DNA of 64,000 bases from Hymenobacter aquaticus (GTDB lineage Bacteria; Bacteroidota; Bacteroidia; Cytophagales; Hymenobacteraceae). The notes beneath the pieces are model-generated. The model ran no database searches. It worked only from the letters and a program-made list of their open reading frames with translations, and was not told the origin of the DNA. How positions within the stretch are numbered: the first letter of the stretch is position 1; each line of letters begins with the position of its first letter. Location: positions 806,001 to 870,000 of the forward strand of contig NZ_SRLC01000002.1 of assembly GCF_004765605.1 (NCBI RefSeq), read 5' to 3'. Positions 17,702 to 25,975 of the stretch are shown one piece after another. A program made the translations under genes and the position numbers.

Positions 17702-18388
17702 TTAGTACGACTTGCGCTGGAAGCCCCAGGCCAGAAGCTGGGCCTTGTACTCCTTCTTGGCGGGGTAGTTGGCGTCGAGGGCTTTGGCCAGGCTGCTCAG
17801 CACGGTGGTTACATAGGAGCGCATCGAGTCTTTGGTGGCCACGGCGGTAGCGACGCTACTGTCGGTGAGAGTGAGCTGGTTTACCAGCTCGGCGTAGCGG
17901 GTGGCAATGGGTTGCCAGAAGGCGGTGCCGTAGTCGCCGTCGTCAATCTTTTCGGCTTTGAGACCAGCCAACAGCGTTTGCAGTGCCCCGATGCGCCGGG
18001 TCCGTTCCCGGTCGAGGATGTAGCTGCCGTGGAACTTGCCGATACCCAGCGCTGGGTAGTGCGCCGGGGCACTTTTCTTGTCGTACTTGTCGATGAGGCG
18101 GTTTTTGACGCGGTATAGATTTTCGTCAATCTGCGCGTCGAGGGTCAGCAGGTCGTCGGCCCCGATGGGGCGGGTACTGCCTGCCTGCTGCCGCGACGCC
18201 ACGGCAGCCTGATAGGCCTGGGCCTGGGTCCGAAACTCGGCCGCCTTCACGAAACGCAGCGTCAGCCAAGATTCATCCAGCCAGTGGTCGGCTGCGAAAA
18301 CAGCCAGCTCCGCCAACTGCTGGTCACTGTCGGGCAGCAACGGTGTCTTGCGCGGCTTGGCAGAGGCGGTAGGAGTAGGGGTAAGCAT
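17702..18388 (-). CDS. Hypothetical protein, mostly alpha-helical
   Basis: The 228-residue protein has no signal peptide or membrane segment and I recognise no family. It starts with a Pro/Thr-rich stretch (MLTPTPTASAKPRKTPL), then helical sequence with LAELAVFAADHWLDESWLTLRFV, LTLDAQIDENLYRVKNRLIDKYDKK and a final TTVLSSLAKALDANYPAKKEYK. Base composition matches the host, unlike the adjacent ATPase pair, and the gene is separated from that pair by a terminator. It is therefore probably core or lineage genome and not part of the insert. Confidence 0.7.
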   Translation of the reverse strand: MLTPTPTASAKPRKTPLLPDSDQQLAELAVFAADHWLDESWLTLRFVKAAEFRTQAQAYQAAVASRQQAGSTRPIGADDLLTLDAQIDENLYRVKNRLIDKYDKKSAPAHYPALGIGKFHGSYILDRERTRRIGALQTLLAGLKAEKIDDGDYGTAFWQPIATRYAELVNQLTLTDSSVATAVATKDSMRSYVTTVLSSLAKALDANYPAKKEYKAQLLAWGFQRKSY

Positions 18389-18822
18389 AAGAATACAAGT
18401 GAAAAGTGAATAATGCGCGGAAGGTAGAAGAAATGTCGAGCTTCTGGATAAGTGCCTGGTAAAAAGATACTAGCCAGCCACGTCCTGGTAATCTACTATG
18501 GCATTCCGACGGAAAGAAAGGCCGAGTTCGGGCACGAAGCAAGCCTCCCCGCGTGTGGACAGGCGCTCTTTGTATTCGAAGAAGCGGTTCCGACACGCCG
18601 GGGAGGCTTCTTCGTGCTCTGCGAAGCTCTTTCCACTTGCGGGGAGGGCTTCATAGAAGATGCAGCGGCACAATGTTGCCGCTCACAGAATGGTAAAAAG
18701 AATAATGCCGAGCGCCGGACCGGTACAGTGGTGGGAAAAGAAAGAATAGGCCTAAGCCCGGCCGGTAGGCAGGGGCGAGGGTAGAGCGGCTATTGAGTAC
18801 CCCGGCAAAAGAGGAGACGTGA
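18389..18822. other. Intergenic region with degenerate ~42 bp repeats
   Basis: Between about 18535 and 18665 three imperfect units of about 42 bases follow each other. They show as GAAGC..TCCCCGC or its complement, and on the minus strand translate to three related stretches (FYEALPASGKSF, EHEEASPACRNRF, EYKERLSTRGEAC). Short ORFs here have no recognisable product and are probably not genes. The rest shows nothing I can name. Confidence 0.4.
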
Positions 18823-18851
18823 ATGAACCAAACAAAAATAAATGATGTAGG

Positions 18852-18863
18852 TACATTGATGTA
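18852..18863. promoter_or_regulatory. Palindromic operator candidate at the yceI promoter
   Basis: TACAT-TG-ATGTA is a perfect inverted repeat that covers the -33 element, nested in a wider GTAC ... GTAC frame (18851-18868). The position suits a repressor such as a MarR-type protein; no regulator gene is nearby. Confidence 0.4.
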
Positions 18864-18884
18864 TGTACACTATTTGTATATTTG
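18856..18884 (+). promoter_or_regulatory. yceI promoter
   Basis: TTG (18856-18858), an 18-base spacer and TATATTTG (18877-18884) fit the Bacteroidota consensus. The predicted leader to the yceI ATG is about 80 bases. Confidence 0.65.
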
Positions 18885-18969
18885 CATCAGTACTCCGCCG
18901 CCGCCGGCCCCGGCTACCGGCGCGGAACCCGTAGCAACCGACATCAACCACTTCTTATTTCACCGCATC

Positions 18970-19509
18970 ATGGCCACTACCAAATGGGCGCTCGACCCCA
19001 CCCACTCCGAAGTTCAGTTCAAGGTAAAACACCTCGTTATTTCGACCGTTACGGGCTCGTTTAAGAAGTTCGAGGGCGAAGCCGAAACCGACGGGGACTC
19101 GTTCGAAAACGCCCACGTGCGCTTCTCGGCCGACATCAGCAGCATCGACACCAACCAGGAGCAGCGCGACGAGCACCTGAAAAGCGCCGAGTTCTTCGAC
19201 GCGGCCACCTACCCGCAGCTGACCTTCGTCTCGACCTCGTTTGAGAAGACGGGCGGCTCGGACTACAAGCTGACCGGCGACCTGACGATTCACGGCGTGA
19301 CCAAGCCCGTGACCTTCGACGTGGAGTACGGCGGCAGCGCCGGCGACTTCTACGGCAACACCAAGGCGGGCTTCGAAGTGACGGGCAAAATCAACCGCAA
19401 AGACTTTGGCTTGACCTGGAACGGCGTTACTGAGGCCGGCTCCATTGTGGTCAGCGAAGACGTGAAGCTGATGGCCAGCCTGCAGTTCAGCAAGCCGGCC
19501 CAGGCGTAA
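18970..19509 (+). CDS. YceI-like domain protein
   Basis: This 179-residue lipocalin-like beta-barrel binds a polyisoprenoid or related lipid in characterised members. Landmarks are WALDPTHSEVQFKVKHLVIS (5-24), the central SIDTNQEQRDEHLKSAEFFD and LTGDLTIHGVTKPVTFDVEYGG. It lacks a signal peptide, so it should be cytoplasmic, unlike E. coli YceI. The frame is open upstream to 18823, but MATTKWALDP at 18970 is the usual family start and lies after the promoter. YceI genes in Bacteroidota are often under MarR-type control; a palindrome sits at the promoter here. Confidence 0.92.
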   Translation: MATTKWALDPTHSEVQFKVKHLVISTVTGSFKKFEGEAETDGDSFENAHVRFSADISSIDTNQEQRDEHLKSAEFFDAATYPQLTFVSTSFEKTGGSDYKLTGDLTIHGVTKPVTFDVEYGGSAGDFYGNTKAGFEVTGKINRKDFGLTWNGVTEAGSIVVSEDVKLMASLQFSKPAQA

Positions 19510-19579
19510 AAGGAACCCCCGGGCGCCGGGCCCGGCCCGCGGATCTGCCCCGCCGGCGTGGTGCCGCGCCCCTCGTATT

Positions 19580-19611
19580 GAAGCCGAAGTAGCCTGTGCT
19601 GCTTCGGCTTC
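19580..19611 (+). terminator. Terminator-like hairpin after yceI
   Basis: GAAGCCGAAG and CTTCGGCTTC form the stem. A pronounced U-run is lacking, so termination efficiency is uncertain. Confidence 0.5.
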
Positions 19612-19624
19612 GCTGCGTTTAGGC

Positions 19625-19717
19625 TGTAGAGACGCATATTTGCGTCTCAATCGTTGCTGACGTTGCTCACGGCGCGTTTAATCGTTCAACGATTGAGACG
19701 CAAGTATGCGTCTCTAC
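19625..19717. repeat. Long palindrome (intergenic repeat)
   Basis: The 30-base arms (19625-19654 and 19688-19717; GTAGAGACGCATATTTGCGT and its complement, with one mismatch) are separated by 33 bases. Each arm is itself partly palindromic (GACGCAtatTTGCGTC). It fills the gap between yceI and the hydrolase gene. Confidence 0.8.
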
Positions 19718-19736
19718 ACTGTTCTTTGCCCTTGTT

Positions 19737-20495
19737 ATGCCCCACCAACCCACCCTCGTCTTCCTGCACGGCTTCGCCGAAAGCCGCGAAATCTGGACCG
19801 ACTTCTGCCGCGACCTGCCCGCCGAATACCGCGTTATCAGCCTGAACCTGCTGGGCCACGGCACCAACATCCACGACGTGCGCGACTACTCGATGGAGGC
19901 CCAGGCCCGCTACGTAGCCGAGAAGCTGCGGGCCGCCGCGGTGGAAAAAGCCCTGCTCGTGGGCCACAGCATGGGCGGCTACGTGGCCCTGGCCTTCGCC
20001 GAGCGGTGGCCCGAGCGGGTGGCTGGCCTGTGTTTGCTCAACTCCTCGGCCTACGCCGACTCGGAGGAGAAAAAGGCCAGCCGCGAAAAGAACGTGGCCT
20101 TCGTGGAGCGGCACGGGGTGGAGAAGTTCATGGAATCGTTTATCCGGCCCCTGTTTGCCCCGGTGCACCGCGAGGCCCTGAGTGCGCAGCGGGAGTTTCT
20201 GGAGGAAATCGGCAAGGCCACGCCCCCGGAAACCATCGTGGGCGGCATGCGGGCCATGGCCGCCCGCCCCGACCGGACGCCGGTGCTGCGCGGGGCCAAG
20301 TTTCCGGTGCAGTTTATCGTGGGCAAGGAGGACGTGGCCGTGCCCCTGGAGCAGTCGGTGGCCCAGGCCCACCTGGCCCCGGTGAGCTACGCGCTGTTTC
20401 TGGCCGACGTCGGGCACCTGGCCTACTACGAAAAGCCGCGGGAAGTGCGCCAGGCCGTGCTCGACTTTGCCGGGGCGGTGTTTCAGCCGCAGTAG
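19737..20495 (+). CDS. Alpha/beta-fold hydrolase
   Basis: This 252-residue cytoplasmic hydrolase has the oxyanion segment FLHGFAES (9-16), the nucleophile elbow VGHSMGGYVAL near residue 79, an acid in VGKEDVAVP and the His in DVGHLAYYEKP. The family covers MenH-like, esterase and haloperoxidase-like enzymes, and nothing here fixes the substrate. It starts 20 bases after the long palindrome and ends at its own terminator. Confidence 0.88.
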   Translation: MPHQPTLVFLHGFAESREIWTDFCRDLPAEYRVISLNLLGHGTNIHDVRDYSMEAQARYVAEKLRAAAVEKALLVGHSMGGYVALAFAERWPERVAGLCLLNSSAYADSEEKKASREKNVAFVERHGVEKFMESFIRPLFAPVHREALSAQREFLEEIGKATPPETIVGGMRAMAARPDRTPVLRGAKFPVQFIVGKEDVAVPLEQSVAQAHLAPVSYALFLADVGHLAYYEKPREVRQAVLDFAGAVFQPQ

Positions 20496-20513
20496 CCGGA
20501 GCCGTTGCAGTAC

Positions 20514-20546
20514 AAAAAAAGCCCCGGCGGTCCGGGGCTTTTTTTT
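20514..20546. terminator. Bidirectional terminator
   Basis: AAAAAAAGCCCCGG/CCGGGGCTTTTTTT lies between convergent genes (hydrolase and lipoprotein) and has U-runs on both strands. Confidence 0.92.
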
Positions 20547-20563
20547 GTGGGAGTCGGGGCTGC

Positions 20564-21076
20564 TTACTGCTTGGTGGGCAGCGGCTGCATCTTCTCGCGC
20601 AGCGGCAGCGGCACGTCCTCAATCGAGACAATCTGGAGGCTGCCGTCCTGGGTCGGCGCCAGGCCCTGCCCGCCGGTTACCAGCGTGCCCTGCACTTCCT
20701 TGTCGGTGATGCGATACATAGCGCCGGTCAGCGGGTCGACGATCAGCATGCCGATAACGCCGCCGAAGAGCAGGTTGCCCAGGTACCAGCCGTTGAAATC
20801 GGCGGTAATGGTCGTGGTTTTGGGCTCGTAGCCGGCCAGGGAAAACTTAATCGTGTATTCCTGCTTCTGGAAATAGCCGGCGCCCGGTTTCAGCTGCACG
20901 GCCGAGGGCGTTACGCCGGTGAATACTTCCTTGCCGTCAATGTCGGTGACGGTAAACGTGGCCCCCGGAGGCTGGCTGGTAATGCTGACCGGGTAGCGGG
21001 GCTTGCTGACGATGGTCGCGCAGCTGTTGCTCAGCAGTAGGGTGGTAGCTAACGCAAGGGGTAAAGGTATGCGCAT
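20564..21076 (-). CDS. PEGA-like lipoprotein
   Basis: The ~170-residue protein has a signal peptide and lipobox LSNSC followed by ATIVSK. It continues with a PEGA-like beta domain (VSITSQPPGATFTVTDIDGKEV, then GYEPKTTTIT) and a short Gly-rich hydrophobic segment (LLFGGVIGMLIVDPLTGAMY), the usual layout of CATI-type Bacteroidota lipoproteins. MRIPLPLALATT at 21076 is chosen because the longer frame to 21118 would put charged sequence before the signal peptide. It is probably anchored in the outer membrane; function unknown. Confidence 0.78.
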   Translation of the reverse strand: MRIPLPLALATTLLLSNSCATIVSKPRYPVSITSQPPGATFTVTDIDGKEVFTGVTPSAVQLKPGAGYFQKQEYTIKFSLAGYEPKTTTITADFNGWYLGNLLFGGVIGMLIVDPLTGAMYRITDKEVQGTLVTGGQGLAPTQDGSLQIVSIEDVPLPLREKMQPLPTKQ

Positions 21077-21204
21077 AGAAATAGGAGGGAAAAAGAAGTG
21101 AATGACAGCCCTTTGCATTGTTCACACAAAAGCGGCAGCGAAAGATAACTGCTTTCCCTGCCGCTTTCCGCGCGTACTGACAATAAAGTGCTGAATAATC
21201 CGGC

Positions 21205-22203
21205 TTACGCCTTCAGCAAACCCAGCTGAATCATGTGCTCGGCAATCTGGACGGCGTTGGTGGCGGCACCCTTGCGCAGGTTGTCGGCCACCACCCACAT
21301 GTTCAGGGTGCGGGGCTGGCTTTCGTCGCGGCGCAGGCGGCCCACCAGCACGGCGTCTTTGCCGTGGGCATCCTTGGGCATGGGGTAGCTGTTCCGGGTC
21401 ACGTCGTCGACGACTTCCACGCCCTCGGTTTCGCGCAGGATGCGGTACACGTCGGCCAGCTCGTATTCCTTTTCAAACTCCACGTTGACGGCTTCCGAGT
21501 GGCCGCCCATCACGGGAATGCGCACGGCGGTGGCCGTCACCTGGATGGAGTCGTCGCCGAGGATTTTCTTGGTTTCCTTCACCATCTTCATTTCCTCCTT
21601 GGTGTAGCCGTTGTCCTCGAACACGTCGATGTGGGGCAGCACGTTCAGGTCGATGCGGTGGGGGTAGGCGGGGTTGGAAGCCGTTTGGCCGGCGCGCTCT
21701 TCCAGCATCTGGTCCACGGCCTTTTTGCCGGTGCCCGTCACGCTCTGGTAGGTGCTCACCACGATGCGCTTGATTTTGTAGGCCTCGTGGAGCTTGTGCA
21801 ACGACAGCACCATCTGGATGGTGGAGCAGTTGGGGTTGGCAATAATCTTGTCGTCCGCAGTCAGCTCCTTGGCGTTGATTTCGGGCACGACCAGCTTCTT
21901 GGTGGGGTCCATGCGCCAGGCCGAGGAGTTGTCGATAACCACGGTGCCGACTTCGGCGAAGCGCGGGGCCTGCTCCTTGGAGGTGCTGCCGCCGGCCGAG
22001 AAGATGGCCACGTCGGGGCGGGCCGCAATGGCGTCGTCCATGCTGATGACGTGGTAGGTTTTGCCCTGAAACTCAATGGGCAGGCCCACGGATTTCTCCG
22101 AGGCCACCGGCAGCAGCTCCGTGACCGGGAAATTCCGCTCGGCCAGTACTTTCAACATTTCGCCCCCGACCAGACCGGTGGCACCTACTACGGCTACTTT
22201 CAT
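21205..22203 (-). CDS. asd: Aspartate-semialdehyde dehydrogenase
   Basis: It reduces aspartyl phosphate to aspartate semialdehyde, the precursor of lysine/diaminopimelate and homoserine. The 332-residue protein has the NADP motif GATGLVGGEML (7-17), the catalytic Cys126 in NPNCSTIQ, the substrate-binding segment STYQSVTGTGKKA and the catalytic His235 in RIPVMGGHSEAV. It supplies the substrate of Hom, encoded 13 kb away, and is transcribed alone. Confidence 0.97.
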   Translation of the reverse strand: MKVAVVGATGLVGGEMLKVLAERNFPVTELLPVASEKSVGLPIEFQGKTYHVISMDDAIAARPDVAIFSAGGSTSKEQAPRFAEVGTVVIDNSSAWRMDPTKKLVVPEINAKELTADDKIIANPNCSTIQMVLSLHKLHEAYKIKRIVVSTYQSVTGTGKKAVDQMLEERAGQTASNPAYPHRIDLNVLPHIDVFEDNGYTKEEMKMVKETKKILGDDSIQVTATAVRIPVMGGHSEAVNVEFEKEYELADVYRILRETEGVEVVDDVTRNSYPMPKDAHGKDAVLVGRLRRDESQPRTLNMWVVADNLRKGAATNAVQIAEHMIQLGLLKA

Positions 22204-22332
22204 GGCAATTAGAGAAAAAAAGCGGCGGCCAGCAGGGCCGCACGCGTGGTAAATGTCGGGAAAAGCAAGTTACTTAGGCAGTTCGTGCGCACCAGGATAC
22301 GCGGCGCCCTCCGGCTTTTTTACAAACCTACT

Positions 22333-25300
22333 ATGCAGAGAACCTCTACCGCAAAAAGAATATTCCCTTCTCTGCATTTCCACCCCCGGATTCTCCTGCT
22401 CTTGGCCGCCGTGCTGGGCTTCGCGCGGCCGGCCCGGGCTCAGCTCACGGAGACGTTTGCCGACGGCGACTTCACCCAAAACCCGGCCTGGAGCGGCGGT
22501 ACGGCCGATTTTCAGGTCAATGCCGCCCTGCAGCTGCAAAGCAACGGCCCGGCCATTACGCCCAGCAACACCCAGCTCGTAACGGCCAGCCAGGCCGCCA
22601 CGGGCACCGTCTGGGAATTCTGGGCCAACCTGCGCCTGGCTACCTCGGGCTCCAACTACGCCGACGTGTGGCTAATATCGGACCTGGCCGACCTGCGGGC
22701 CCCGGCCAACAAGGGCTACTTCGTGCGCCTGGGCGGCACCGACGACGAGGTGTCGCTGTTCCGCAAAAACGCCAATGCCACGGCCACGGCCATCATCGAC
22801 GGGCAGAACACCACGCTCAGCTCCACGACCAACAACCTGGTGCGGGTGCGCGTGACGCGCTCCGTGCAGAACGTCTGGACCCTGGAGCGCGACCTGACCG
22901 GCGGCACCACTTACGTCGCCGAAGGCACCGTGACGGATGCCACCCACCCGCGCAGCAACTACTTCGGCGTGGGCCTGACGTATTCCTCGACCAACAACCG
23001 CAACTTCTACTTCGACGAGTTCCGCATCACCGACGCCACGGCCCCGCTGCTGCAAAGCGCCAGCATCGTCAGTGCCCGGCAGGTAGACGTGCTGTTCAAT
23101 GAGGTCATGTCGGCCGCCCAGAGCGTGGCCAGCTACCGGCTGGCAGCCACCGGGGCCCCGGCCATTACGGCGGCCCAGCGCGACGCCACCGACCCGGCCC
23201 TGGTGCACCTGACCCTGGCCGCCGACCTGCCCGCCGGGGCCAGCACCCTGGAGGTGCGCAACGTGGCCGACCTCTACGGCAACGTGGCCGCCGGTCCGCT
23301 CACGGCTCCGCTCAGCTTCACGCCCCCGCCCGCCGCGCCCGGCTACTACCAGCTGCTCATCACCGAAATCTACGCCGACGAGTCGCCGGTGGTGGGGCTG
23401 CCGGCCTCCGAGTTCATCGAGATTCACAACCCCTCGGCCACCCAGACGCTGGATCTGGGCGGCATCCGGCTGCTGCGCACCACCAGCACCACGACGCCGG
23501 CCGTATTTGCGGCCGGGGCTCAGCTGCTGCCCGGCGAGTATGCCGTGGTATGCGGCAGCACCCGCGTGGCGCAGTTTGCGGCCTACGGCAAAGTGTTTGG
23601 CCTGAGCAACTTTCCGTCGTTGACCAACGCCGGTGACGAGCTACTGCTGCGCGGCCGCGACGGGCGCACGATTTTCGAGGTGCGCTACGCCGATACCTGG
23701 TACCGCGACCCGGCCAAGAAAGACGGGGGCTGGACCCTGGAAATGATTGACACGGCCAACCCCTGCGGCGGGGCCGCCAACTGGACGGCCAGCAACGACC
23801 CCAGCGGCGGCACGCCCGGCCGGGCCAACTCGGTGCGGGCCAGCAACGCCGACCAGACCGCGCCCCTGCTGCGCCGGGCCACGGTGATTAGCCCCACGGT
23901 GGTGCGCCTGGAGTTTGACGAAAAGCTCGACAGCGCGCAGGTAGCCAATCCGGCCCTCTACAGCGTAACGCCGGCCCTCACCCTTCAGCGCGTCGCGCCC
24001 GTGCCGTTCGACTTCCGGGCCGTGGAGCTGACGCTGGCTACCCCGCTGGTGGCCGCGCAGATTTATACCGCCACCGTGCAGCGCGCCGTCGACTGCGTGG
24101 GCAATGCCACCGGCGCGGCCGTTTCCACCACGTTTGGCTTGCCCTCGGTGCCCACGGCGGGGCAGGTTATTATCACCGAAATTCTGGCCGATGAAACCCC
24201 GACGGTGGGGCTGCCGGCCTCCGAATACCTGGAAATCCACAACCCCAGCACCCGGATTCTGGACCTGGGCGGCGTGCGGCTGCTGAAGCCCGGCAGCAGC
24301 ACGGCCGCCGTCTTTCCCGACACCACGCGCCTGCAGCCGGGCCAGTACGCGGTGGTGTGCAGCAGCACGCGCACGGCCCTGTTTGCCCGCTACGGCACGG
24401 TGTTCGGCCTGAGCAACTTTCCCAGCCTCTCCAACGAGGGCGACCAACTGCTGCTCAAGGCCCGCGACGGCCGCACGTTGTTTGAACTCGCGTATTCCAG
24501 CACCTGGTACAAGGATGGCGCTAAGAAAGATGGGGGCTGGGCCCTGGAAATGGTGGACACCGGCAACCCCTGCGGCGGCATCGAAAACTGGACGGCCAGC
24601 ACCGACGTGAGCGGGGGCACCCCGGGCCGGGCCAACTCGGTGCGGGCCACCAACCCCGACCGGACCGCGCCGGCCCTGCTGCGGGCCGTGGCCATCAGCC
24701 CCACGCTGGTGCGGCTGTTTTTCGGCGAAAAGCTCGACAGCGTGGCTGCCGCCAACCCGGCGCTGTACACCCTCAGCACTGGCCAGCTGGTGAGCAAGGC
24801 CGCCCCCGTGTCGCCCGACTTCCGGGCCGTGGACCTGACCCTGAGCTCGGCGCTGGCCGCCACCCAGGCCATAACCGTGAGCGTGCAGCGCGCCACCGAC
24901 TGCGTGGGCAACGCCACCGGCGCGGCGGCCACGGCCTCGTTTGGCTTGCCCTCTGACCCCGTGGCAAACGACGTGGTTATCAACGAAATCCTGTTTAACC
25001 CGCGCACCAACGCCGTGGACTTCGTGGAACTGCTTAACCGCTCGAACAAGTATCTGAACCTGCAGGGCTGGCAGCTGGCCAGCTTGCCCGGTAGTGGCGC
25101 GCCCGATAAGGAGCCCATCAGCAGTGGGCCCTACGTGCTGGCTCCCGGGCAGCTGGTGGTGCTGACCACCCGGCCCGACATCGTGCAGAGTCAGTACCCG
25201 ACCAACGACCCGGCCGCGTTTCTGGCTATGCCCGCGCTGCCTACCTTTCCCGACGATGCCGGTACCGTCGTGGTATACGATTCGCAGAACCGGGTGCTGG

Positions 25301-25800
25301 ACCGCTACGCTTACAGCGAGGCGCAGCACCTGGCCCTGCTCGATACCAAGGATGGCGTGTCGCTGGAGCGGATTCGGACCGATGGGCCGAGCGTGGCCGG
25401 CAACTTCCACTCGGCGGCCAGCGCCGTGGGCTATGCCACGCCCGGCCGCCGCAACTCCCAGTATCAGGACGACCCCGGCGGCGACAAACTTTTTGCCCTG
25501 GAGCCCGAGGTGTTCACCCCCGACGCCGACGGTCAGCAGGATTTCACCACCCTCAACTACACCCTCGACCGGACCGGCTACGCGGCCAGCATCACGGTGT
25601 ACGACGCGCAGGGGCGGTTGGCGCGGCGCCTCGTGCGCAACGAAACCATGGCCACGTCCGGCTTTTTCCAGTGGGACGGCCTCAACGACCAGGGCCGCAA
25701 GGTGCCCGTCGGCTACTACGTGCTGCACATTGAGCTGCTCCAGCCCGGCGGCGACAAAAAGGAGTACAAGAAGACTGTGGTAGTGGGGGCGCGCTTCTAA
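22333..25800 (+). CDS. Large secreted lamin-tail-domain protein with FlgD-like C terminus
   Basis: The 1155-residue protein has a signal peptide (LLLLAAVLGFARPARAQ). The N-terminal ~200 residues form a lectin/laminin-G-like beta domain. Three lamin-tail-like domains follow, starting ITEIYADESPVVGLPASEFIEIHN, ITEILADETPTVGLPASEYLEIHN and INEILFNPRTNAVDFVELLN, alternating with Ig-like domains (for example TVVRLEFDEKLDSAQVANPALYSV). The first two lamin-tail/Ig units are near copies. The C terminus (FTPDADGQQDFTTLNYTLD ... GYYVLHIELL ... VVVGARF) is a FlgD-Ig/T9SS-type end. It is probably a surface adhesin or nuclease scaffold; no catalytic site was seen. ATG 22333 fits the signal peptide. Confidence 0.85.
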   Translation: MQRTSTAKRIFPSLHFHPRILLLLAAVLGFARPARAQLTETFADGDFTQNPAWSGGTADFQVNAALQLQSNGPAITPSNTQLVTASQAATGTVWEFWANLRLATSGSNYADVWLISDLADLRAPANKGYFVRLGGTDDEVSLFRKNANATATAIIDGQNTTLSSTTNNLVRVRVTRSVQNVWTLERDLTGGTTYVAEGTVTDATHPRSNYFGVGLTYSSTNNRNFYFDEFRITDATAPLLQSASIVSARQVDVLFNEVMSAAQSVASYRLAATGAPAITAAQRDATDPALVHLTLAADLPAGASTLEVRNVADLYGNVAAGPLTAPLSFTPPPAAPGYYQLLITEIYADESPVVGLPASEFIEIHNPSATQTLDLGGIRLLRTTSTTTPAVFAAGAQLLPGEYAVVCGSTRVAQFAAYGKVFGLSNFPSLTNAGDELLLRGRDGRTIFEVRYADTWYRDPAKKDGGWTLEMIDTANPCGGAANWTASNDPSGGTPGRANSVRASNADQTAPLLRRATVISPTVVRLEFDEKLDSAQVANPALYSVTPALTLQRVAPVPFDFRAVELTLATPLVAAQIYTATVQRAVDCVGNATGAAVSTTFGLPSVPTAGQVIITEILADETPTVGLPASEYLEIHNPSTRILDLGGVRLLKPGSSTAAVFPDTTRLQPGQYAVVCSSTRTALFARYGTVFGLSNFPSLSNEGDQLLLKARDGRTLFELAYSSTWYKDGAKKDGGWALEMVDTGNPCGGIENWTASTDVSGGTPGRANSVRATNPDRTAPALLRAVAISPTLVRLFFGEKLDSVAAANPALYTLSTGQLVSKAAPVSPDFRAVDLTLSSALAATQAITVSVQRATDCVGNATGAAATASFGLPSDPVANDVVINEILFNPRTNAVDFVELLNRSNKYLNLQGWQLASLPGSGAPDKEPISSGPYVLAPGQLVVLTTRPDIVQSQYPTNDPAAFLAMPALPTFPDDAGTVVVYDSQNRVLDRYAYSEAQHLALLDTKDGVSLERIRTDGPSVAGNFHSAASAVGYATPGRRNSQYQDDPGGDKLFALEPEVFTPDADGQQDFTTLNYTLDRTGYAASITVYDAQGRLARRLVRNETMATSGFFQWDGLNDQGRKVPVGYYVLHIELLQPGGDKKEYKKTVVVGARF

Positions 25801-25820
25801 ACAGGGGCTGCCTCTTGTTC

Positions 25821-25913
25821 GTCTGTCATCCTGAGCAAAGCGAAGGACCTTATCACGTTGTTACGACTCGTTCTAGCGTGATAAGGTCCTTCGCTTTGCT
25901 CAGGATGACAGAC
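25821..25913. repeat. Long palindrome with REP-like core
   Basis: Perfect 37-base arms (25821-25857 and 25877-25913) flank a 19-base loop. The arm begins GTCTGTCATCCTGAGCAAAG and shares GTCAT..GAGC..AGCGAAG with the arm of the palindrome at 6565-6680, matching at 20 of 26 aligned positions. Confidence 0.9.
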
Positions 25914-25975
25914 GTTATACGCCTGCCCGCAGCCATCCATATTAAACCCTGGTGGTCAGACTGCGTCCAAGCAGT

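Noticed and set aside
18452..18784. Open frame of 110 codons on the + strand.
   Set aside because: It crosses the degenerate repeats, starts after no promoter and has no recognisable product.
18389..18822. CRISPR array based on the ~42-base units.
   Set aside because: There are only three imperfect units without constant repeats or unique spacers, and no cas genes nearby.
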